Position numbers and translations under genes: made by a program. The notes under the pieces are model-generated. The model had not been told where the DNA came from, ran no database searches, and was given only the letters and a program-made list of their open reading frames with translations. Shown in pieces: positions 25,574 to 31,471 of a DNA stretch of 32,812 nt. This stretch comes from an uncultured Pedobacter sp. (GTDB taxonomy: Bacteria > Bacteroidota > Bacteroidia > Sphingobacteriales > Sphingobacteriaceae), in assembly GCF_913776295.1 (NCBI RefSeq), contig NZ_CAJYOJ010000065.1, positions 1 to 32,812 on the forward strand, in the 5' to 3' direction. The first letter of the stretch is position 1. Each line of letters starts with the position of its first letter.

Positions 25574-25896
25574 TGGATTAAGCTAACGCACGTTTCTAAC
25601 GGGCATTGAATAACCCATCGTTTTAAACGATGTAATCGTAAACTATTGCTGAGACAAACAAAAACCCTCAGATGACAACATTTGATCGCGCACAATATTA
25701 TAAACCCAGCTCTGTGTGTGCTTCGTGTCTCTCGATAATCTCTGTGGCTAAGCAAAATCATTTTACGATGTAATCGTAAAGCTATTTCTGCCACTCGGTA
25801 TCCTCAGTGTTTTTTCTCCACTCCCTCTGTGGTTAAAAACGCAATCATGGAACAAACCCTTTATTAATTCGTTATATTAGTGTTCCATCTTATTTT
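25574..25896. repeat. Intergenic stretch with palindromes and degenerate repeats
   Basis: No gene is supported in these 323 bases. Two related inverted repeats occur. CATCGTTT/AAACGATG (25616-25632) runs directly into a second overlapping repeat ACGATgtaATCGT. TTTACGAT/ATCGTAAA (25762-25780) has a GTA centre. The two sites share the 15-mer CGATGTAATCGTAAA, 139 bases apart. Between and after them are degenerate CTCTGTGG-type tracts (about 25712-25750 and 25800-25840) of a kind often seen between genes in Bacteroidota. Confidence 0.65.
25873..25880 (+). promoter_or_regulatory. Weak -7 box for the polyketide operon
   Basis: TATATTAG differs from TAnnTTTG at one position and ends 16 bases before the first ATG of the operon. 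No TTG lies at suitable spacing. Confidence 0.3.
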
Positions 25897-27027
25897 ATGC
25901 AGGCCGAAACAGAAATTTTAATTATTGGGGGTGGGCTAGCAGGTTTAACAGCTGGACTTCATCTAAATAAGTTGGGTTTAGCGATTACGTTGATTGAGAA
26001 AGATACTTATCCCCACCATAAAGTGTGCGGTGAATATATTTCGAACGAAGTTACCCCTTATTTTAAATGGCTTGGCCTGGATATTGAAAGTCTGGCGCCA
26101 ACATTGATCAGTGAATTATTTTTTACCTCAGAGCTTGGGAAAAGTATTCAGACTCAATTGCCATTGGGCGGTTTTGGTTTGAGCAGATATACACTAGATG
26201 GTTACTTGTATACCGAACTGATCAGGAGAAAGGTAAACATTGTTCATGATCGCGTTGTGGAAATAAATTTTGCCAATAACCAATTTAAAGTAGCCACTAC
26301 AAATCATACCTTTAACGCCCGTTACGTAATTGGCGCATATGGAAAACGATCGGCCATTGATGTTAAATTAAACCGAAGTTTTATGGATAAGCAATCGCCA
26401 TATCTGGCCGTTAAAGCACATTACCAAGCCGATTTTCCTAATCATCTGGTTAGCCTGCACAATTTTGAAGGCGGGTATTGTGGTGTTTCGAAAGTTGAAG
26501 GCAATCGCGTGAACATCTGTTACCTTGCGGATTACGAGCGGTTCAAAAAACATAAAAACTTAATTGCCTTTCAGGAAAACATGCTATATAAAAACAAGTA
26601 CCTAAAAGATATTTTCGAAAATGCGAATTGCTTATTCGACACCCCGTTAACCATTAGTCAGGTTTCTTTTGAGCGTAAAGAACCTGTGTATAACCACATT
26701 TTAATGATTGGCGATACTGCGGGCTTAATCCATCCGCTTTGCGGCAACGGAATGGCCATGGCCATTCACGCAGCCAAAATTGTCTCAGAACTTTTGCACC
26801 AAAGGATCGGGGGCAAAATTAATTCGCGTGAGGCACTGGAAAAAAATTATACCGCATACTGGAGCAGGGAATTTAAAAGCCGGTTAAAAATGGGCAGAAT
26901 GTTGGCATCGTTACTTAGGAATCCAAAATTGGAAAGTTTAGCGATCAACACATTGATTAAAATGCCCTTTTTACTTCATACAATAATCAAAAAAACACAT
27001 GGTAAGCCCATTAAAGTTTCATCATAA
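25897..27027 (+). CDS. FAD-dependent oxidoreductase of a type III polyketide operon
   Basis: The 376-residue flavoprotein belongs to the GGR/PHBH-like oxidoreductase superfamily. It has the FAD-binding GGGLAGLTAG loop (about 11-20) with the acidic end of strand 2 in LIEKD, then PHHKVCGEYIS (about 44-54), resembling the CG motif of geranylgeranyl-reductase-like proteins. The second FAD motif IGDTAGLIHPLCGNGMAMA (about 271-289) follows. No signal or membrane anchor is evident. It is the first gene of the operon; its stop codon directly precedes the ATG of the methyltransferase gene. It probably hydroxylates, oxidises or saturates the polyketide product, by analogy with the flavoprotein SrsC beside a type III synthase in Streptomyces. 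The exact reaction is not predictable. Confidence 0.85.
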   Translation: MQAETEILIIGGGLAGLTAGLHLNKLGLAITLIEKDTYPHHKVCGEYISNEVTPYFKWLGLDIESLAPTLISELFFTSELGKSIQTQLPLGGFGLSRYTLDGYLYTELIRRKVNIVHDRVVEINFANNQFKVATTNHTFNARYVIGAYGKRSAIDVKLNRSFMDKQSPYLAVKAHYQADFPNHLVSLHNFEGGYCGVSKVEGNRVNICYLADYERFKKHKNLIAFQENMLYKNKYLKDIFENANCLFDTPLTISQVSFERKEPVYNHILMIGDTAGLIHPLCGNGMAMAIHAAKIVSELLHQRIGGKINSREALEKNYTAYWSREFKSRLKMGRMLASLLRNPKLESLAINTLIKMPFLLHTIIKKTHGKPIKVSS

Positions 27028-27741
27028 ATGTCAGTAGATACCAGATTTAGAAGCACCGCGCCAGAGATTATGGATGATTTTGCCATGGAAGGTGAAATAT
27101 TGCGCGATGCGCTTGACAAAATAGCCAGCATCAACCAGCTTCTTGGTGGCAATAAAGTTACCCTTGCCGGGGTAAAAATGTTAATCGCCGGCAAACCATC
27201 CGGTCAAATAATCCGTATTACCGATATCGGCTGCGGTAATGGAGATATGTTACGTACTTTGGCCGATTACGCAAAAAAGAAAGGTTTGCATTTTATTTTA
27301 AAGGGTATAGACGCTAATAAATTTACCATCAGCCATGCGAAAAGTTTATCCACCCATTACCCTAACATCACCTATGCCTGTACCGACATTTTTGATGATT
27401 TAAGTAAAACAGAACCTTGCGACATTATGCTTTGTACCTTAACGCTCCATCATTTTAAAGATGAAGAAATTGTTGCGCTGTTAAACAATTTTAAAAGATC
27501 GGCAACAATGGGCATTGTGATAAATGACCTCCAGCGAAGTGCAATAGCCTATTACCTGTTTAAAGCGCTTTGTTACGTTTTCCGGTTAAATGATATGTCG
27601 AGAGAAGATGGACTAATATCCATTTTACGTGGGTTCAAAAAAGCAGATTTACTTAAGTATACAAAACAATTAAACTTAAAGTCGAGTTCCATCAAATGGA
27701 AATGGGCTTTCCGCTACCAATGGATAATTAAGACAACATGA
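27028..27741 (+). CDS. Class I SAM-dependent methyltransferase of the operon
   Basis: The 237-residue protein has a class I (Rossmann-fold) SAM-binding core: motif I ITDIGCGNGDML (64-75), an acidic residue after strand 2 in LKGIDANKF (about 91-99), ACTDIFDD (about 116-123) and the post-core LCTLTLHHF (about 134-142). The tail resembles small-molecule C- or O-methyltransferases. It begins immediately after the FAD gene (TAA then ATG) and overlaps the type III synthase gene by four bases (ATGA), which implies coupled translation. It probably methylates the aromatic or pyrone product. It differs from SrsB of Streptomyces, which is a membrane ICMT-like enzyme. The acceptor atom is unknown. Confidence 0.87.
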   Translation: MSVDTRFRSTAPEIMDDFAMEGEILRDALDKIASINQLLGGNKVTLAGVKMLIAGKPSGQIIRITDIGCGNGDMLRTLADYAKKKGLHFILKGIDANKFTISHAKSLSTHYPNITYACTDIFDDLSKTEPCDIMLCTLTLHHFKDEEIVALLNNFKRSATMGIVINDLQRSAIAYYLFKALCYVFRLNDMSREDGLISILRGFKKADLLKYTKQLNLKSSSIKWKWAFRYQWIIKTT

Positions 27742-28790
27742 GCGTAACCATAAAAGCAGTAAGTAAAGCCTTACCGGAGTATTGGCGGTCAACAGCCGAC
27801 ATTCTACCACTTTTAGATAGCTGGCTGATCGATCAGGACGATCGCTTTATCAGGAAGGTAAAAAAGATTTTTGAAGGTGCCGCGGTAGATAAAAGATACT
27901 CGGTCATGTCGCCCGAAGATGTTTTTAGTGATTTAAGTTTCGAGGAACGAAACGATATTTATGTGCGCGAGGGCATAAAACTAGGTGCCAAATGTTTGGA
28001 AAATGCACTCGAAAAAGCCAGTTGGCAGGCACAGGATTTAGACTACATCATTACCGTAAGCTGCACGGGCATCATGATCCCCTCCCTAGATGCCTATCTG
28101 ATCAATCTGCTCAAACTCCGTCAGGATATTATTCGTTTGCCCGTAACCGAAATGGGGTGTGCAGCTGGTGTATCGGGTATGATTTATGCCAAGAATTTTC
28201 TGAAAGCCAACCCGGGCAAGCGCGCAGCAGTGATTGCGGTAGAATCGCCAACGGCAACTTTCCAATTAAACGACTTTTCGATGGCCAATATCGTGAGCGC
28301 GGCCATATTTGGCGATGGTGCCGCCTGTGTGTTATTAAGCTCTGATCAGGAAGATACCGGACCAGAAATTTTGGACGAAGAAATGTACCACTTTTATGAT
28401 GCAGAAGAGATGATGGGCTTTAAACTCACCAATACCGGATTGCAAATGGTACTGGATGTGGCCGTTCCGGAAACGATTGCCACTCATTTTCCTGCTATCA
28501 TACATCCATTTCTACAGAAAAACGGTCTCAATATTAAAGATATCGATCATCTGATCTTCCATCCGGGAGGAAAAAAAATTATCCAAACTGTTGAAGAATT
28601 ATTCGGGCAGCTCGGTAAAAATATAAATGATACCAAAGAAGTATTAAGGCTTTATGGAAACATGAGCAGTGCAACGGTGCTTTATGTTTTAGAGCGGATG
28701 ATGGATAAAAAGCCAGCGTCTGGTGAAAAAGGACTGATGTTAAGCTTTGGACCAGGGTTTTCAGCCCAACGTATACTGTTACAATGGTGA
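27738..28790 (+). CDS. Type III polyketide synthase
   Basis: Chalcone-synthase-superfamily enzyme that extends an acyl starter with malonyl-CoA and cyclises the chain to a resorcinol, phloroglucinol or pyrone. The 350-residue protein has the catalytic triad: Cys141 in TEMGCAAGVSG, His275 in IFHPGGKK and Asn308 in YGNMSSATVLYVLE. The C-terminal GFGPGFSAQ-like stretch is present as SFGPGFSAQR (336-345). The asparagine rather than glutamate in the third position, and the GNMSSA motif, separate it from HMG-CoA synthase. Position 107-111 (VSCTG) corresponds to the conserved cysteine/threonine region lining the cavity. It overlaps the methyltransferase gene and is followed after 25 bases by a FabZ-like gene. 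The starter and ring type cannot be predicted from sequence alone. Confidence 0.95.
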   Translation: MSVTIKAVSKALPEYWRSTADILPLLDSWLIDQDDRFIRKVKKIFEGAAVDKRYSVMSPEDVFSDLSFEERNDIYVREGIKLGAKCLENALEKASWQAQDLDYIITVSCTGIMIPSLDAYLINLLKLRQDIIRLPVTEMGCAAGVSGMIYAKNFLKANPGKRAAVIAVESPTATFQLNDFSMANIVSAAIFGDGAACVLLSSDQEDTGPEILDEEMYHFYDAEEMMGFKLTNTGLQMVLDVAVPETIATHFPAIIHPFLQKNGLNIKDIDHLIFHPGGKKIIQTVEELFGQLGKNINDTKEVLRLYGNMSSATVLYVLERMMDKKPASGEKGLMLSFGPGFSAQRILLQW

Positions 28791-28815
28791 TATTTATTCT
28801 CTTAATCAGCTGCTC

Positions 28816-29265
28816 ATGACCACACAGGAAATTTTAAACCAACTGCCTTATGGTAAAGCCTTTCTTTTTGTTGAGGAATTATTGCATATAGACGAAAATG
28901 GAGCCAAAGGCACTTATACTTATGCTAAAGAGCTGCCTTTTTATGAGGGACATTTTAAAAATCACCCCATTACGCCAGCAGTAATCCTTACGGAGACTAT
29001 GGCGCAGATTGGAGTGGTTTGCCTGGGAATTTACCTGCTTAAAGACATTGAAACTGATCAAAATATATCCCTGGCCATGACTTCAAATGCGATTGATTTT
29101 TTAAAACCAGTTAACCCGGGCGAACAGGTAACGGTTACCAGCGAGAAAGTGTATTTTAGGTTCAATAAACTCAGCTGTAAGGTAAAAATGGAAAATGCAG
29201 CCGGAGAGGTGGTTTGCAAAGGAAATATCTCTGGCATGTTAATTCCCAAAGAAAATGGACAATAG
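28816..29265 (+). CDS. FabZ-like 3-hydroxyacyl-ACP dehydratase
   Basis: Hot-dog-fold protein of 149 residues (from ATG 28816; an upstream TTG at 28747 would overlap the synthase gene by 44 bases and is rejected). It shows LPYGKAFLFVEEL (9-21), the dehydratase motif GHFKNHPITPAV (45-56) with catalytic His46, and TETMAQIG (59-66) with catalytic Glu60. It is expected to dehydrate a beta-hydroxyacyl chain bound to the operon's ACP. In canonical FabZ the motif is GHFPxxPxxPGV; here K, N and A replace some positions, while the catalytic pair remains. The gene overlaps the ketosynthase gene by 11 bases. No ketoreductase to make its substrate is encoded here, so a housekeeping FabG may supply it. Confidence 0.88.
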   Translation: MTTQEILNQLPYGKAFLFVEELLHIDENGAKGTYTYAKELPFYEGHFKNHPITPAVILTETMAQIGVVCLGIYLLKDIETDQNISLAMTSNAIDFLKPVNPGEQVTVTSEKVYFRFNKLSCKVKMENAAGEVVCKGNISGMLIPKENGQ

Positions 29266-30532
29266 AGTAGTCATTACCGGTTTAGGCGTATGCGCACCCA
29301 ATGGCACGACCATCGATGAGTTTTCAGATGCCATAAGGCAGGGGATTTCCGGCATTCGCCATCAGCCAGATCTGGAAGCTTTAAACTTCTCTTGCCAGAT
29401 TGCCGGTAAACCACCACTTAGTGAAGAACGGATCAGCCAATATTTTACACCGCTTGAATTGCGTAACTTAAACAGCACGGGTATTTTATACGGTGTTATT
29501 GCGGGTTTAGACGCCTGGAAGGATGCAGGTTTAAACATTGAAAATAATAATGAACCCGACTGGGATAGTGGCACCATTTTCGGAACCGGAACTTCTGGCA
29601 TTGATAAATTCAGATGGGCCATTAACAAAATAGATGCCCTTGAAATAAAAAAACTGGGCAGTTCGGTCGTGATACAAACCATGGCCAGTGGCGTGAGTGC
29701 TTTTATCAGCGGAAAACTGGGTTTAGGCAACCAGATCAGCACCAATTCTTCTGCCTGTGCAACCGGAGTGGAAAGCATCATGATGGCATACGAAAGAATT
29801 AAAACAGGCCAGGCCCGCAGAATGTTGGCGGGGAGTACCAGCGACAGTGGTCCTTACATTTGGGGTGGCTTTGATGCCATGAAAGTTTGCACATTTAAAC
29901 ATAACCACGATCCTGAAAAAGGTAGCCGGCCAATGAGTGCCACCGCAAGCGGTTTCGTGCCCGGAAGTGGTGCAGGCGCTTTGGTATTGGAATCGCTTGA
30001 AAGTGCACTGGCCAGGAAAGCTAAAATTTACGCAGAAGTATGCGGCGGTCATATCAATTCGGGTGGTCAGCGGGGTTTAGGCTCTATGACTGCTCCAAAC
30101 CCTACAGCAGTACAGCGATGCATCCGGGCCGCATTGAAAAATGCGGGGATTGAAGCAGATGAAATTGATGTGATTAACGGCCACCTTACCGCCACGACCA
30201 AAGATGCACTAGAAATAGAAAACTGGAAAGCAGCCCTACAGTTATCTGATTGTAGTTTTCCATACATTAACTCCTTAAAAGGTATGATTGGTCATTGTAT
30301 CGCAGCCTCAGGAAGCATAGAATGTGTAGCCTCGATACTGGAACTTTCGGAGGGTTTTATATTTCCCAACATTAATTGCGAAGACTTAAACCCTGAGATT
30401 ACGGCTTTAATTGATTCAAAATGCATTCCACAAACGGCAATCCATCAACCTATTAATATTTTAGCGAAAGCCAGTTTTGGTTTTGGCGACATTAACGCCT
30501 GTATTATTTTTAAAAAGTATTCCCATGAATAA
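29255..30532 (+). CDS. Beta-ketoacyl-ACP synthase (KAS I/II type)
   Basis: Condensing enzyme of 425 residues with a complete Cys-His-His triad: Cys168 in NSSACATG, His310 in NGHLTATTKD and His347 in GMIGHCIAASG. It should therefore condense malonyl-ACP with an acyl chain rather than act as a decarboxylase or chain-length factor. The His310 context differs from the usual AHGTSTPxND, with leucine in place of glycine after the histidine and a lysine where proline or asparagine is common. This hints at a specialised clade such as those in aryl-polyene-like clusters. The gene overlaps the dehydratase gene by 11 bases and the ACP gene by 8. Its likely role is to build or extend the carrier-bound acyl starter for the type III synthase. 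Confidence 0.92.
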   Translation: MDNRVVITGLGVCAPNGTTIDEFSDAIRQGISGIRHQPDLEALNFSCQIAGKPPLSEERISQYFTPLELRNLNSTGILYGVIAGLDAWKDAGLNIENNNEPDWDSGTIFGTGTSGIDKFRWAINKIDALEIKKLGSSVVIQTMASGVSAFISGKLGLGNQISTNSSACATGVESIMMAYERIKTGQARRMLAGSTSDSGPYIWGGFDAMKVCTFKHNHDPEKGSRPMSATASGFVPGSGAGALVLESLESALARKAKIYAEVCGGHINSGGQRGLGSMTAPNPTAVQRCIRAALKNAGIEADEIDVINGHLTATTKDALEIENWKAALQLSDCSFPYINSLKGMIGHCIAASGSIECVASILELSEGFIFPNINCEDLNPEITALIDSKCIPQTAIHQPINILAKASFGFGDINACIIFKKYSHE

Positions 30533-30785
30533 AGAAGAAATTATCGAAGCTCTGAAAACAATAATTGAACCTTATAGCGAAGATGCAGCGGCATTGGCTC
30601 AGATCGACGAAAACACGGATTTTATAAAAGACTTAAAAATAAACTCAGCCAATTTGGTTGATATTGTGCTGGATGTTGAAGAGAAATTCAATATCGAAAT
30701 AGATAACGATTCAATGGCTAAAATGCTCACCGTAAAAGCTACGGCCGAAATTATAGCTCAAAAATCGAAAGCAAATGCTGGGTAA
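30525..30785 (+). CDS. Acyl carrier protein
   Basis: An 86-residue acidic helical protein of the phosphopantetheine-binding family. The start is ATG 30525, inside the end of the ketosynthase gene (overlap 8 bases); a longer in-frame form from 30477 has a hydrophobic, non-ACP start and is rejected. Helix II carries the attachment site Ser41 in LKINSANLVDIV, where the usual DSL is replaced by NSA. Helix II continues as VLDVEEKFNIEI, as in normal ACPs. A dedicated phosphopantetheinyl transferase gene overlaps its 3' end. It is the probable shuttle between the ketosynthase and dehydratase and perhaps the type III synthase. Confidence 0.9.
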   Translation: MNKEEIIEALKTIIEPYSEDAAALAQIDENTDFIKDLKINSANLVDIVLDVEEKFNIEIDNDSMAKMLTVKATAEIIAQKSKANAG

Positions 30786-31230
30786 CGACATTGTTGACCT
30801 GGATCTGGCCAAAATCCAAAGCAACTGGCGACGTAAAAATTACCTTGATAAGATTTTCACTTCAAAAGAACAGTCATTGATCGCGTCGGCAAACAAGCCT
30901 GATGAGATGGTATGGCGCTTGTGGAGTATGAAAGAGTCTGCCTATAAAATACACAACCGTAAAACAGGCATCCGTGATTTTGCACCCAAGCGTTTAAGCT
31001 GTACGGTTTATGTTGATGATTATGGTGAAGTAGACATTAACGGCTATATTTACTTTACCAGGAGCAATGTGCAAGCTTCATTTATACATACCATAGCTGC
31101 TCCTGTTTATGATAATTTGGAAAAAATTAAAGTAGCCATTTACGAATTACCTGATCATCCGGTTGATTACAAAAGAACCAATCCAGGTTGTGTCAGCCAT
31201 CACGGGCAGTATCTGGCATTGGTGTATTAA
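30775..31230 (+). CDS. 4'-phosphopantetheinyl transferase
   Basis: A 151-residue member of the phosphopantetheinyl transferase superfamily that would load the prosthetic arm from CoA onto the operon's ACP. The Mg-binding motifs are visible: GNDIVDL (3-9) and WSMKESAYK (50-58, WxxKEAxxK type), with the C-terminal part short, as in one-domain AcpS-like proteins. The ATG lies within the ACP gene (overlap 11 bases), so the two are translationally coupled. Its presence fits the non-standard DSL replacement in the ACP, which a housekeeping enzyme might recognise poorly (inference). It is the last gene; a hairpin-rich repeat starts 11 bases after its stop. Confidence 0.88.
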   Translation: MLGNDIVDLDLAKIQSNWRRKNYLDKIFTSKEQSLIASANKPDEMVWRLWSMKESAYKIHNRKTGIRDFAPKRLSCTVYVDDYGEVDINGYIYFTRSNVQASFIHTIAAPVYDNLEKIKVAIYELPDHPVDYKRTNPGCVSHHGQYLALVY

Positions 31231-31241
31231 TTATTTTTTCC

Positions 31242-31340
31242 TCGTGGTGGCAGATAAGTGTCAGTGGGTAACAACTGACATCATAGCAATTTCGCTTGTG
31301 ATTCAGGGTTAGTGTCAGCTGGTAACAGCCTACACCACGA
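31242..31340 (+). repeat. Single diverged copy of the hairpin-rich ~100-bp element
   Basis: A 99-base element bounded by a perfect 8-bp inverted repeat, TCGTGGTG (31242-31249) and CACCACGA (31333-31340). Inside are a hairpin at 31258-31281 (GTGTCAGTGG, loop GTAA, CAACTGACAT, one mismatch) and an imperfect hairpin around AGC/GCT (31285-31296). Then come GGGTTAGTG and a third hairpin at 31312-31335 (GTGTCAGCTG, loop GTAA, CAGCCTACAC, two mismatches). The parts and their order match the units of the 13656-14093 array, including ATAAGTGTCAG, TGACATCA and GGGTTAGTG. It sits in the 3' untranslated region of the polyketide operon. Confidence 0.8.
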
Positions 31341-31441
31341 ACAATAAACCGGTAATTACCTAAATAATCATTCCTTTACACCGTAGAATTTTTATGCTGT
31401 TTTCTTTACAGAATAATGGAATGGCCTACCTCAAAAAGCAT

Positions 31442-31449
31442 TATCTTTG
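31442..31449 (+). promoter_or_regulatory. Promoter -7 box for pruA
   Basis: TATCTTTG matches TAnnTTTG exactly and ends 22 bases before the pruA ATG. The -33 position has only TGG (31417-31419). Confidence 0.5.
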
Positions 31450-31471
31450 TCCAAATCATAAAAAATAAAAT

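Noticed and set aside
25510..25794. Minus-strand 94-codon frame before the polyketide operon
   Set aside because: It reads through degenerate CTCTGTGG-type tracts and palindromes, overlaps the end of the hydroxylase gene, and resembles no protein family.
27738..28790. HMG-CoA synthase of a beta-branching cassette
   Set aside because: The third catalytic residue is Asn308 in GNMSSA, as in chalcone synthases, not Glu. There are no enoyl-CoA hydratase partners, and the ketosynthase keeps its catalytic cysteine.
28747..28815. Longer N-terminus of the dehydratase
   Set aside because: It would start at a TTG inside the type III synthase gene and add residues unlike FabZ; the ATG at 28816 begins the usual hot-dog domain.
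25897..31230. Flexirubin/aryl-polyene gene cluster
   Set aside because: KS, DH, ACP and transferase fit in part, but there is no ketoreductase, acyltransferase, ammonia-lyase, DarA/DarB pair or exporter. A type III synthase is not part of those clusters.
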